Counted from the first letter of the stretch, positions 7,717-15,883 are shown. The stretch is 23,881 nucleotides of DNA from Thermohalobaculum sp039185235 (GCA_039185235.1 JBCDAS010000021.1:1-23881); one strand, 5' to 3'. The notes: generated by a model not told the origin, from the letters alone. Numbers and translations are program-made.

Positions 7717-8089
7717 GTGGCAGCTCCATCATCAGATGCCTCTGGCGCGCTCCCGAAACCTGAGCCAAAGGTACCGGCGCCGGATCTCGATCTCAGCACA
7801 GAATGGCACCTGGTCAGAAGCGAAATCCACGCCTGCGATCTTTTGCCGTCATGGTTGGGCACGCTTGGCATCGGATCTCCACCGATGGTCCCATGATCAT
7901 TTCCTTTGCCAAGCCAGCATTTTGCCATAACCTCCTCGGCGCATAGCCCGCCAATCCGGCCAGCCCTGCATTCGCAACGATGAACTCCGGATTGGCATGA
8001 GCGGATCTCAACTTCACTCACGGGGATGGCGGGCTGTTTTTTACTCGGCCCGGGCGATCCTGCCGTCGTGCTTGGGAAGCGGGCGTTGA
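7717..8089. other. Divergent intergenic region between SIP gene and fecI
   Basis: This 373-base spacer between divergent iron genes should hold both promoters. I see no convincing Fur, Irr or RirA box and no clear -35/-10 pair. It does hold inverted repeats: CATCGG/CCGATG at 7869-7887, and a nested pair at 7945-8035. Short frames on the minus strand (for example 7814-8017, 67 codons) lack a good ribosome site and family resemblance and are not called. Confidence 0.5.
7945..8042 (+). promoter_or_regulatory. Nested inverted repeats followed by T6 upstream of fecI
   Basis: AGCCCGCC at 7945-7952 is complementary to GGCGGGCT at 8028-8035. CCAATCCGG at 7951-7959 is complementary to CCGGATTGG at 7987-7995 with a 27-base loop. 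The two pairings share bases 7951-7952, so they are partly exclusive. The outer pairing is followed by G and six T residues (8037-8042), as in an intrinsic terminator. If transcription starts upstream of 7945, this could be a leader that chooses between two structures before fecI at 8090. Confidence 0.35.
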
Positions 8090-8578
8090 ATGCTTGAGGC
8101 CGCCGAGCTTTACCGCACCCACCGGGGCTGGCTGATCGCCTGGCTCAGGCAACGCCTGAACTGTCCCGAAATCGCGAGCGATCTGGCGCAGGACACTTTC
8201 GTCAAGCTTCTGGGTAAGCAAACCGAGGCTGAGATCCGCCAGCCCCGCGCTTACCTCCGGACCATCGCCCATGGGCTCCTCGTGGATTTCGTACGCCACC
8301 GCGAGATCGAGCGCACCTATTTTGAAATCCTGCGCGATCTCGACGCGCCGACAATCCCCTCGGAGGAAGAGCGCATCATCCTCATCGAGACCCTTGTGCG
8401 GATCGAGGTGACGCTCTCCGGCCTCCCCCGACGGGCACGGGAGGTGTTGATCCTCTCGCGGCTCGAGGGTTTGGCCTATCGCGAGATTGCCGCTTGCCTC
8501 GGCGTTTCGCTCAGCACCGTCGAAAAGGATATGGCGCTGGCCCTGCGGCATTGCTATCGAATCCGCTACGAGAGCTGA
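8090..8578 (+). CDS. fecI: FecI-type ECF sigma factor
   Basis: The 162-residue protein has the two domains of an extracytoplasmic-function sigma factor. Region 2 runs from about residue 6 to 72 (IASDLAQDTFVKLL and PRAYLRTIAHGLLVDFVRHR). Region 4 runs from about 105 to 158 (LSGLPRRAREVLILSRLEGL, YREIAACLGVSLSTVEKDMA). The wording is that of the FecI iron-starvation subgroup. It should direct RNA polymerase to the promoter of the adjacent receptor gene once released by FecR. The ATG at 8090 has only a weak ribosome site. fecR begins 59 bases after its stop. Confidence 0.92.
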   Translation: MLEAAELYRTHRGWLIAWLRQRLNCPEIASDLAQDTFVKLLGKQTEAEIRQPRAYLRTIAHGLLVDFVRHREIERTYFEILRDLDAPTIPSEEERIILIETLVRIEVTLSGLPRRAREVLILSRLEGLAYREIAACLGVSLSTVEKDMALALRHCYRIRYES

Positions 8579-8637
8579 CGGATCCGAGCGATGGCCCAGA
8601 TCGCCACCAACCCGCGCCCCAGAACAAGGCGAGTGAA

Positions 8638-9609
8638 ATGAGTGATCGCAAAGACCCGTCGGACCAGATCGTCGAAGAGGCCACCTCATGGCTCGTTCGC
8701 CTGAAGTCAGGTGCGGCGACGCTTGAGGATCGCGACGCCCATGCCCGCTGGCTGAACTCCAGCCGGTCTTGTGAGATCGCCTGGCAAAGGTTGCTGAAGA
8801 TCGAACGTGACTTCTCGTCGATCCCACAGGCTGATCGCGAGATTGCCCGTGCAACGCTCGAGACAACGCGCAAACGCCGCGGCCGTCGCCAGACCTTGAA
8901 ATCCATCGCCTGGATCGCCGCGGGCGGCGGATTTGCCTGGGCTGGCAGCGATATGCCCGTGGTCCAACGACTTTGGCGCGACCATGTGACCGGCACTGGT
9001 GAAGTCTCAGCCTTCGGGTTGCCGGATGGCACCCAGATCAGCCTAAACGCCGAAACGGTGCTGGATATAGCCGACACTGCGAATGGCCCGAAGCTCTCGC
9101 TGAAACGGGGTGAGGTCCATATCCGCACGACGGCCGGGCCCAAAGGAATGTTGAGTGTGGAGACAGCTCATGGCCGATTCACGCCAGTTGGAACCCGTTT
9201 TCTCGTCCGCGACCTTGGACCCGCTACCCGGCTCAGCGTGATCGAAGGAACTGTCGAGGTGGGACGCGCCAGCGCAGGACAGAGCCCGCTCCAACGTGTC
9301 TCGGCAGGCCAGGCCCTACGTGTTGCGCCCAATGAGATCGTCCAAGATCCTGTCTTCGAACAGATGGACCCCGCTGCCTGGCTGGACGGGCTGCTCGATG
9401 TGCGGCGCATGGCGCTCGGCGATGTGATCGCCGAGCTTGCGCCCCATCACCCGGGCTATATTCATGTCGTGCCTGAGGTTGCCGATCTCGCGATCAGCGG
9501 GGTCTTCCACCTCGACGCGATCAGCGATGCGTTCGATGCCGTCGAAGCCAGCGTCGCAGTTAAGGTCACACGGGTCACACCGTTCCTGATCTTGATCTCT
9601 GCGCGCTAA
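8638..9609 (+). CDS. fecR: FecR-type membrane sensor / anti-sigma regulator
   Basis: The 323-residue protein follows the FecR plan. A cytoplasmic DUF4880 segment (about residues 8-52, including EEATSWLVRLKSG and HARWLNSS) should bind the sigma factor. One membrane span lies near 88-105 (SIAWIAAGGGFAWAG). A periplasmic FecR domain spans about 118-215 (FGLPDGTQISLNAETVLDI, then THFTPVG-like GRFTPVGTRFLVRD). A C-terminal domain (about 255-320) would contact the receptor's STN domain. The ATG at 8638 follows AAGGCGAG; a longer frame open from 8494 only overlaps fecI. It transmits occupancy of the outer-membrane receptor to FecI. Confidence 0.9.
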   Translation: MSDRKDPSDQIVEEATSWLVRLKSGAATLEDRDAHARWLNSSRSCEIAWQRLLKIERDFSSIPQADREIARATLETTRKRRGRRQTLKSIAWIAAGGGFAWAGSDMPVVQRLWRDHVTGTGEVSAFGLPDGTQISLNAETVLDIADTANGPKLSLKRGEVHIRTTAGPKGMLSVETAHGRFTPVGTRFLVRDLGPATRLSVIEGTVEVGRASAGQSPLQRVSAGQALRVAPNEIVQDPVFEQMDPAAWLDGLLDVRRMALGDVIAELAPHHPGYIHVVPEVADLAISGVFHLDAISDAFDAVEASVAVKVTRVTPFLILISAR

Positions 9610-9703
9610 CGCGAAACCTGGTCATCCGGGACGCCCCAAAATCTTTTACGGGTTTTCCCATCTGAAACGGCTCTGTCATGGGACAGGACGAGGAGAAGCT
9701 CAA

Positions 9704-12031
9704 ATGAGCCGTTCGAAACTATTGAAAGTCGGTCGAAGCGCTGTGCTGGGTGGCGCGTTTGGCCTCGGCGTTTTGGCCTTGCAGGGCCCAGCGTTCGCAC
9801 AAGCCGTCGATGGGGCAAAGACCTATGCCATCCCCGCCGGGCCATTGGCGAACAGCCTTGCTCGATTCGCGAGAGAGGCAGGCCTCACCCTCTCCTACAC
9901 GCCCGACTTGGTCGCGGGTGCTACCGCCCCCCCTCTCGATGGCGTCTTCACGAGCGAGGAAGCCCTCGCACAGATCCTCTCGGGCACGGATCTTCGCTAC
10001 AGATTTTCCAATACGGGAACGGTCTCGCTAGAGAGACTGTCGCAAGACGATGCGAATGGTGCACCCCTGGCACGACTGGCGCCCATCACTGTCGAGGGCG
10101 AATTGCTCGACCGCACACGGCAAGAGACCAGAACCAGTGTGGCCATCGTCACGGGTGAGGAGCTTGAGCAACGATCAGACCCAGATATCTTCACCGTTAT
10201 CGAACGCACGCCCGGTGTGACATCCGCCGCCGGAAACCAAGCCTTCGCGATCCGCGGTGTTCCTTCCTTCGGCTTCGCTGCGGGTCGTGGAAATGGCCAG
10301 GCGATTGCAACCGTGGTGGATGGGACAGCTTTCTCGAACCTATCGAGCGTGACCTCTGAAGTGAGGCTCTCGACCTGGGATCTCGAGCAGATCGAAGTCC
10401 TTCGAGGTCCGCAATCGACACAAACCGGGCGCAACGCGCTCTTTGGTGTCGTGAACCTGCAGTCCCTTGATCCGAGCTATGAACAGGAGTTCAAACTGCG
10501 CGGTGAAGTGGCTCGGTTTGAAAGCCTTGGCGGTGCCTTTGCCGCAAATATCCCTCTGATCGACGACACGCTGGCCCTTCGTGTCTCGGGAGATCTGAGG
10601 CGCTCGGACGGTTTTATCGACAATCCCACCCTCGGGCTGGATGACACCGGTGAGAGCGAGAACGCGACCCTGCGCGCCGCCTTTCGCTTCGACCCAACCG
10701 ACAGCATCACGGCTACGCTGCGCTACACCTACATCGATGACAGTGTTGGGCAGAACGAGGTCAGCGATGCCCTTTTCTCGGATCAACGAACGAGCTTGGT
10801 CGATACCCCGTTCTCGAAGGACACCGAGTTGAACAGCGTAAACCTGGATATGGAGTTCTTCATCAATGACCAGCTTAGCCTCGTCTCAAAGACCAACTTT
10901 CTCGATGGTGACAGCATCAGCCTTGATGATGCGGATGGCACGGCGTTTCCGGGCGGCGTTGTCGAGAGAACCCGAGACGGCTCGAACATCCAACAAGAAC
11001 TCCAACTCCGCTATCAGAGCGACGATATCGAGGCAGCCCTGGGTGGCTTCTTTGCTGATATCAAAGAGGAAAATCTGACCCTATCCATCGGCCCGGTCAG
11101 CAGCCGCCTCGCAGGCGATCTCGACACACGAAACTTTGCTGTCTTTGGAGAAGTTGAAGCTAAAGTCTTCGAGGATTTCTCCGTCATCGCTGGGTTCCGC
11201 TATGATCGAGAAACCGCTGAGAACCGAACTGAGAACACTTTGGGTGGGTTCACTTTGGGCTTCGAAGCCGAGGATACCTATGGCGCGTTCCTGCCAAAAC
11301 TCGGTCTCGTCTACAGTCTCGCCGAAGATCTGAGCATTGGCTTCACGGCACAGCGAGGCTATCGCGCCGGAGGCATCGCATCGACCTTCGCAGGTGAGCC
11401 GGACCCGTTCGACCCAGAGTTCACGTGGAATTTCGAGGGCTCGGTTCGTTCGCAGTGGCTGGATGGTCGAGTGACCGCAAACGCCAATGTCTTCTACACT
11501 CAGTGGCGAGATCAGCAGGTTATCCAGACCGTTCCGGCCGGGCCGCCCTTTTTTGTCGATGTTGATGTACTGAACGCAGGGCAATCGCGGCTCTTCGGCG
11601 GCGAAATCGACCTCTCCGTCCTTCCGACCGAACGCCTGGAAGTCTTCATGAACGGCGCCTTCGTCGATACCGAGTTCACCGAATTCGTGGCTTTGGGACA
11701 GGATTTCAGCGGCAACGAGTTCAACTATGCACCAAAATTCACAGCCGCCGCGGGTGCGACCTACACTTTCGAGGAGGGCTTCTTCCTCTCGGGCGATCTC
11801 AGCTATACGAGTGACAGCTTCGCTGATCCCGCCAACACGCTCCAAAACGACGCACGTTTCCTTGTGAACGCTCGGGCCGGGTACCGTGCTGAGCACTGGC
11901 AGGTCTTCGCCTTCGCTCGGAACCTCTTCGACAATGCCTATGCCTTGGAACGGCTTCAGGGCACGGATGGTCTATTGGTCGAGCCGGGCGAACCGTTGAC
12001 CTTTGGCCTTGTGGGGCAGGTCAGGTTCTGA
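9704..12031 (+). CDS. FecA-like TonB-dependent siderophore receptor with STN signalling domain
   Basis: The 775-residue outer-membrane protein starts at an ATG preceded by GAGGAG. A signal peptide (GAFGLGVLALQGPAFAQA) is probably cut near residue 32-34. Residues about 40-112 form an STN domain (YAIPAGPLANSLARFAREAG), the periplasmic signal that contacts FecR. A TonB-box-like APITVEG lies at 126-132. The plug follows (about 140-265; VLRGPQSTQTGRNALFGVVN), then a 22-strand type beta barrel ending in FGLVGQVRF with the terminal Phe expected for outer-membrane insertion. The plug and C-terminal spacing suit a siderophore-type receptor; the ligand cannot be read from the sequence. With fecI-fecR immediately upstream (94-base gap) it forms a cell-surface signalling system. 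Confidence 0.92.
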   Translation: MSRSKLLKVGRSAVLGGAFGLGVLALQGPAFAQAVDGAKTYAIPAGPLANSLARFAREAGLTLSYTPDLVAGATAPPLDGVFTSEEALAQILSGTDLRYRFSNTGTVSLERLSQDDANGAPLARLAPITVEGELLDRTRQETRTSVAIVTGEELEQRSDPDIFTVIERTPGVTSAAGNQAFAIRGVPSFGFAAGRGNGQAIATVVDGTAFSNLSSVTSEVRLSTWDLEQIEVLRGPQSTQTGRNALFGVVNLQSLDPSYEQEFKLRGEVARFESLGGAFAANIPLIDDTLALRVSGDLRRSDGFIDNPTLGLDDTGESENATLRAAFRFDPTDSITATLRYTYIDDSVGQNEVSDALFSDQRTSLVDTPFSKDTELNSVNLDMEFFINDQLSLVSKTNFLDGDSISLDDADGTAFPGGVVERTRDGSNIQQELQLRYQSDDIEAALGGFFADIKEENLTLSIGPVSSRLAGDLDTRNFAVFGEVEAKVFEDFSVIAGFRYDRETAENRTENTLGGFTLGFEAEDTYGAFLPKLGLVYSLAEDLSIGFTAQRGYRAGGIASTFAGEPDPFDPEFTWNFEGSVRSQWLDGRVTANANVFYTQWRDQQVIQTVPAGPPFFVDVDVLNAGQSRLFGGEIDLSVLPTERLEVFMNGAFVDTEFTEFVALGQDFSGNEFNYAPKFTAAAGATYTFEEGFFLSGDLSYTSDSFADPANTLQNDARFLVNARAGYRAEHWQVFAFARNLFDNAYALERLQGTDGLLVEPGEPLTFGLVGQVRF

Positions 12032-12067
12032 GTGCAAGCCATGCTAGGATTCCGCCAGCGGCACGCT

Positions 12068-12841
12068 TTAAATCCCTGGATTATAAGTGTGCCCATCCAC
12101 TGAAATCACCTGGCCTGAGACATAGCGCGCCTGGGGTGAGGCGAGGAACACGGCCATATTTGCGATATCCGCGCCGGTCACCCAGGTCTTCATCGAGGTG
12201 CCCGCAGTATAGGCCTCATAGACCTCCTCGCGCGACCGGCCCGAGGCGGCAACCTCCTTTGCCATCACCGCCTCCATCCGTTCGCCCACGACCGCGCCGG
12301 GACAAAGCGCGTTGGCCCGGATCCCATGGGGCCCCAGCTCCATCGCAAGGGTTTTCATCAGCCCGATCACGGCCCATTTGGCAGCCGCATAAGGCGCCCT
12401 TCTTGGATAGCCATGCAGCCCCGCCGTGGACGAGGTCAGAACCATCGACCCGGCCCCTTTTGCCTTCATAATCGGGGCCGCGTATTTCGCCGCCAGAAAA
12501 GCGCCATCCAGATTGACGGCGAGACAGCGACGCCAATCGGCCAGGTCGATCGCCTCGATCGCAGCATTCGGCCCGGCAATCCCGGCATTGGCGCAGAGCG
12601 CGTCGAGCCCGCCCCAGACAGCTCCGATCTTCTCGAACAAAGCAGCTATCGCCGCTTCATCCGCAACATCCGCCACACTGCGGCGCCAATGCGAGGGGCA
12701 GGCTGCCACCGCATCGGGATCGATATCGGTGATCCAAACCGGCGCGCCCGCCTCGTCGAACGCCTCGGCCATCGCCCGGCCAATCCCGCTGGCGCCTGCT
12801 GTGATCAGAACACCTGTCCCAAATCCTGTTGTCATGGTCAT
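12068..12841 (-). CDS. Short-chain dehydrogenase/reductase, carnitine-cluster associated
   Basis: The 257-residue protein is a classical SDR. The NAD-binding TAGASGIGRA lies at about 14-23, NAG at 85-87 in CANAGIAG, Asn 110, the catalytic Ser in LTSSTAG near 137-138, and Tyr 151 with Lys 155 in YAAAK. The C-terminal VSGQVISVDGH is the usual ending. The first Gly of the TGxxxGxG motif is Ala here. An ATG at 12841 and one at 12835 are nearly equivalent, and the ribosome site is poor; the longer open frame to 12922 overlaps a small plus-strand gene. Its substrate is unknown. Position beside the carnitine enzymes suggests a hydroxy acid such as D-carnitine or 3-hydroxybutyrate. Confidence 0.85.
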   Translation of the reverse strand: MTMTTGFGTGVLITAGASGIGRAMAEAFDEAGAPVWITDIDPDAVAACPSHWRRSVADVADEAAIAALFEKIGAVWGGLDALCANAGIAGPNAAIEAIDLADWRRCLAVNLDGAFLAAKYAAPIMKAKGAGSMVLTSSTAGLHGYPRRAPYAAAKWAVIGLMKTLAMELGPHGIRANALCPGAVVGERMEAVMAKEVAASGRSREEVYEAYTAGTSMKTWVTGADIANMAVFLASPQARYVSGQVISVDGHTYNPGI

Positions 12842-12899
12842 CTTTTTGCCGTTTGATTTCGCGATATGCTGCCCCGGGGATCCACTGGAGAGTGCAGAC

Positions 12900-13067
12900 G
12901 TGAAAGCATATCGGTTCCACATTCTGGTATTCTTGGCGACGATCGCGATCTTGGTAGCCTATATGTTGGGTGGCAATCGAAACGATGCGCCCTCGGGCCT
13001 TGATGACGTGAAGACGTCGAAATGGAGGCAAGTCCCCGCGACCGCAGCCGAAGAAGCCGGGGATTGA
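12900..13067 (+). CDS. Small single-pass membrane protein (55 residues)
   Basis: A GTG at 12900 preceded by GGAGAG 8 bases upstream opens a 55-codon frame. It has a short basic N-terminus, one clear transmembrane helix (residues about 6-25, FHILVFLATIAILVAYMLGG) and a hydrophilic tail with KTSKWRQVPATAAEEAGD. It fits neatly in the gap between the SDR start and the end of the carnitine dehydrogenase gene, which are both on the other strand. I do not recognise a family. The helix followed by a charged tail, plus the ribosome site, make it more likely real than chance. Confidence 0.55.
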   Translation: MKAYRFHILVFLATIAILVAYMLGGNRNDAPSGLDDVKTSKWRQVPATAAEEAGD

Positions 13068-13088
13068 GCTTCATCCTCGCGCCTGATC

Positions 13089-14558
13089 TCATGCCTTCAC
13101 TCCAATCGCCCGCCCCGCACCATCCGGCGCTGGCAAGTTGGCATGGAGCGCCGCGATCTCCCCCAACTTCGCAGCCACTGCGTCTCTGGGAAGACAGGTC
13201 GCGCGCGTATTCAGATCGACATGCAAGAGCATATGCTCACCTGTGGCCAAGAGCCGCCCATCGCCATGGTGCAGCCGGTGGAACAGATGCATCTTCTTGC
13301 CCGCGCCCCCCAGGACTTGCGTCTCGGCATAGATCGGCTCTAACGCGGCGACCTCATCGAGGTGACGGATATGGGTCTCCACGGTGAAATAGCTGAGGCC
13401 GCTCGCGATGTAATCCGCATCCGCGCCAATGATCCGCATGAAGGCATCGGTCGCATCCGCAAAACACTGCAAGTACCGCGCCTCGTTCATGTGATTGTTG
13501 TAATCCGTCCAATCAGGCGGAACTTGACGCTCCAGCGTGCGGATCGGTTGGGAGAGGTCGTCAACCGGCTTGGCAGCTCCTTGGTCGAACAGCGCTTTCT
13601 CATAAGCCGCCAGCGTCTTGCCCGCGCCCCAATCGTTGACCTTCAGCGCCTGCATGATCGCGATCAGGTTGTCGTCGCGGATTGCCTCCAACTCACGGGG
13701 TCCGAGATTGCCTGCTTGGTCGTCGCATTGATCGCCGACCATCTCGACGAACTCATCGGTGAGCTCCGGCACATCCATCAGCTTGGTCCAGGGCCATTTG
13801 AGACATGGCCCGAACATCGCCAGCATCCCGCGCATGCCCGCCTCGCCGCCGGCCAGGTGGAAGGTCTGCATTGTGCCCATCTGCGCCCAGCGCAGGCCCG
13901 GGCCGAACCGGATCGCAGCGTCGAGTTCATCCGCCGTCGCGACCTCGTCTTTCAAAAGCCACAGCGCCTCGCGCCACAGCGCCTCCTGCAAGCGGTCCGA
14001 GAGGAAGCCCTCGATCTCCACCCGGCAATGCAGCGGATGCATGCCGATCCGCGCGTAGAACGCCTTGCCCCATTCGATATGCTTGGGATCGGTCTTGCTC
14101 CCGGCCACAAGCTCCACAAGGGGCAGCAGATAGACCGGGTTGAAGGGATGCGCGACGATGAGGCGGTCGGGATGCGCCATCTCGGCCTGAAGCTCGGTCG
14201 GCATGATGCCAGAGGTTGACGAGGCGATCACCCCGGTTGTGTTCACGCTCTCCACCTCGGCATAGACCTTGCGCTTGATCTCCGTGCGCTCCGGTACCGC
14301 CTCGACGATCAGGTCAGCGCCCTCGGCCGCCTCGGCGACCGTTGCCGCCATCGCCCATGCGGCCTTCTGAGGCCGGGGCGCCATGGTCAGCTTCGCATAG
14401 GCCCGCTCGGCATTCTCTAGAACAGCGCCTAGTTTCCGCTCCGCCTCCGGGTCTGGGTCAAACACCCGACACTCGACCCCGTTTTCGATCAATCGGGCCA
14501 GCCAGCCCCCGCCAATCACCCCACCGCCGAGGATCGCCGCGCGCGTCACATCGCTCAT
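13089..14558 (-). CDS. L-carnitine 3-dehydrogenase fused to betainyl-CoA thioesterase
   Basis: The 489-residue protein joins two enzymes. Residues 1-335 are a 3-hydroxyacyl-CoA dehydrogenase-type domain: NAD-binding GGGVIGGGW at 11-19, and the catalytic HPFNP near 137-141. Residues about 340-480 are a hotdog thioesterase (DYNNHMNEARYLQCF, then GEHMLLHVDLNTR). Rhizobial and roseobacterial carnitine dehydrogenases are known with this fusion (CdhA plus CdhB functions). They oxidise L-carnitine to 3-dehydrocarnitine with NAD, and the thioesterase hydrolyses betainyl-CoA to glycine betaine. The ATG at 14558 follows AAAGGA 8 bases upstream; the reading frame is open for another 98 codons but that part belongs to a neighbouring gene. 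The BKACE partner lies 2.6 kb upstream on the same strand. Confidence 0.87.
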   Translation of the reverse strand: MSDVTRAAILGGGVIGGGWLARLIENGVECRVFDPDPEAERKLGAVLENAERAYAKLTMAPRPQKAAWAMAATVAEAAEGADLIVEAVPERTEIKRKVYAEVESVNTTGVIASSTSGIMPTELQAEMAHPDRLIVAHPFNPVYLLPLVELVAGSKTDPKHIEWGKAFYARIGMHPLHCRVEIEGFLSDRLQEALWREALWLLKDEVATADELDAAIRFGPGLRWAQMGTMQTFHLAGGEAGMRGMLAMFGPCLKWPWTKLMDVPELTDEFVEMVGDQCDDQAGNLGPRELEAIRDDNLIAIMQALKVNDWGAGKTLAAYEKALFDQGAAKPVDDLSQPIRTLERQVPPDWTDYNNHMNEARYLQCFADATDAFMRIIGADADYIASGLSYFTVETHIRHLDEVAALEPIYAETQVLGGAGKKMHLFHRLHHGDGRLLATGEHMLLHVDLNTRATCLPRDAVAAKLGEIAALHANLPAPDGAGRAIGVKA

Positions 14559-14571
14559 CAGAGATGTCCTT

Positions 14572-14922
14572 TCAGTACCTAAGAGCCATAACGAGGAGCC
14601 AGAACAGACCCCCGCGCCAGTATAAATCGCCAATGCCGGCATCAGGATGACCTGAAACTGGGCCGACGACCATCCATGCCCCCGCCCGAAAACGCGGTAA
14701 GCGCTGTGCCCCATGCGCGCCAAACTCAAGACCGCGCCCGGGAACGCGATGATCAGACAGCCAAGCGACTGCCAGGTGGTCGCGATAGCGCCCCGTGCAG
14801 AGATAGAAGCCCAAAATGAGAAGCAGCAACGATCCGACAACAGTTCCAGCAAGTAGCCACAAGTTGCTTGGTAAGACCGGCACGATTGTGGCTGCGAACA
14901 GGGCTAGATATGAAGTTCCCAT
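14572..14922 (-). CDS. Small polytopic membrane protein, apparently twice frameshifted
   Basis: An ATG at 14922, with AAGGCGG just upstream, opens a 116-residue frame. Its first 57 residues hold two good membrane helices (YLALFAATIVPVLP; LWLLAGTVVGSLLLLILGF). After RYRDH the frame becomes polar and low in GC3, while the overlapping frame encodes two further helices (SLGCLIIAFPGAVLSLA and FQVILMPALAIYTGAG) with high GC3. Near the end the first frame again looks natural (LFWLLVMALRY, stop). One extra base near 14772-14782 and one missing base in the five-C run at 14609-14613 would explain this, giving an ancestral four-helix protein of about 116 residues. It overlaps the upstream gene by 19 bases. 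Function unknown. Confidence 0.55.
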   Translation of the reverse strand: MGTSYLALFAATIVPVLPSNLWLLAGTVVGSLLLLILGFYLCTGRYRDHLAVAWLSDHRVPGRGLEFGAHGAQRLPRFRAGAWMVVGPVSGHPDAGIGDLYWRGGLFWLLVMALRY

Positions 14923-15338
14923 AAATCCGCCTTCGAGCATTTCGCGATAGCGTTGCAGATCGATCCATAACTGCCCCGCGAAACAAAGCTGACGTCCCCG
15001 TTATCGGCAACGCGAAAGATCCAGGTAAGCGACTGACTGCTTCGACCGCAGCTAAACGAAACCGAGCCTACCGGTTCACTTTCCCTCCAGTCGACGGTGT
15101 CGATCCTGCAACTGGCCCCACCAAACTCGACCTGATCGTCCGAAATGCGGAGCCAGCCGTCGCGCTGCGTGACGTCGATTGGGCACGATCCTCCCTGGGC
15201 AACGATCACCCATTCACCAATAGCTTGCTTAAGTCCCGCGCGTCGGTCGCCCAGATCCAATGCGAGACCGACGAGGGCCATCGTCAAAACCGCTGCCAGT
15301 GGTGCAACGAAAAGCAGGAATGTCCGTTGCCCTGTCAC
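14904..15338 (-). CDS. Hypothetical membrane-anchored protein with Cys-containing domain
   Basis: A 144-residue protein, not recognised. One N-terminal hydrophobic segment (FLLFVAPLAAVLTMALVGLA, residues 7-26) should act as an anchor or uncleaved signal. It is followed by a mostly beta-like soluble part with five Cys residues (GSCPIDV, GASCRID, SFSCGRS, SICNAIAKCSK), which suggests disulfides in the periplasm. Its ATG overlaps the lipocalin stop by 4 bases (ATGA) and its own stop overlaps the next membrane gene by 19 bases, so the genes are translationally coupled. Confidence 0.65.
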   Translation of the reverse strand: MTGQRTFLLFVAPLAAVLTMALVGLALDLGDRRAGLKQAIGEWVIVAQGGSCPIDVTQRDGWLRISDDQVEFGGASCRIDTVDWRESEPVGSVSFSCGRSSQSLTWIFRVADNGDVSFVSRGSYGSICNAIAKCSKADLWELHI

Positions 15339-15883
15339 GGCGCCGCCTGCGGTGTCAGGTAGAGCCGTGCTGGATCGTACCCGTTGCGCCTCAGTACGAC
15401 AAAGGCCGCTTCTAACTCCTCACCGCTCAAGCTAGGCTCTCGCGCGAGGATCCAGCCAAACCCGCCATCCGGAGTGCCGATCACCGCGACCGAGTAATCC
15501 GCTGTCACGCTCAGAATCCAATAGTCGCCAACCGCGAATGGCAGCCAGGGGACGAAGCCAACTTTCAGCTTATCGCCCTCGGGACTGGTCAGGGTCGCCC
15601 GCCCGTCGGCGACCTCCGTGGGCCCGTTCAACGCGCCCTGGCGGCAAGTATTCACCACTTTGATCGAGCCATCCGGATTCAAACTGTACTCAGCCGTCAC
15701 CCCAAAACAGCCCTCTTCAAAACTGTTCGGATAGCGCGCGATCTCGTACCAGAGACCCTGATACCGCTCCAGATCCACGGGCCCATGCGTGGTCATCGGC
15801 ACCGAGATATCGCGATAAACCGGCCCCGAACACGCGGCCAGCGCAAGGGCTCCAACCAGAAGCAATCCCCCGAATGCACGCAA
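15335..15883 (-). CDS. blc: Outer-membrane lipoprotein lipocalin (Blc type)
   Basis: The 182-residue protein has a lipoprotein signal ending in the lipobox LAAC with Cys 18. The bacterial lipocalin signature GLWYEIARYPNSFEEGC lies at 43-59, with YSLNPDGSIKVVNTC following and WILAREPSLS near the end. Blc-type lipocalins are small beta-barrel lipoproteins of the outer membrane that bind fatty acids or lysophospholipids. The start is a TTG at 15883 with AAGGAG 7 bases upstream. The stop overlaps the next start (ATGA). It lies in a four-gene envelope cassette inside the carnitine region. Confidence 0.88.
   Translation of the reverse strand: MRAFGGLLLVGALALAACSGPVYRDISVPMTTHGPVDLERYQGLWYEIARYPNSFEEGCFGVTAEYSLNPDGSIKVVNTCRQGALNGPTEVADGRATLTSPEGDKLKVGFVPWLPFAVGDYWILSVTADYSVAVIGTPDGGFGWILAREPSLSGEELEAAFVVLRRNGYDPARLYLTPQAAP

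Noticed and set aside
7814..8017. 67-codon minus-strand frame upstream of fecI
   Set aside because: No convincing ribosome site or family resemblance; it overlaps inverted repeats that better explain the sequence.
9610..9703. FecI-dependent promoter before the receptor gene
   Set aside because: GAAAC-like words occur (near 9613 and 9665), but no properly spaced -35/-10 pair could be fixed by eye.
14559..14852. 98-residue N-terminal extension of the carnitine dehydrogenase
   Set aside because: The cofactor motif begins right after 14558, which has its own ribosome site; the hydrophobic extension is better explained as the shifted middle of the neighbouring membrane gene.
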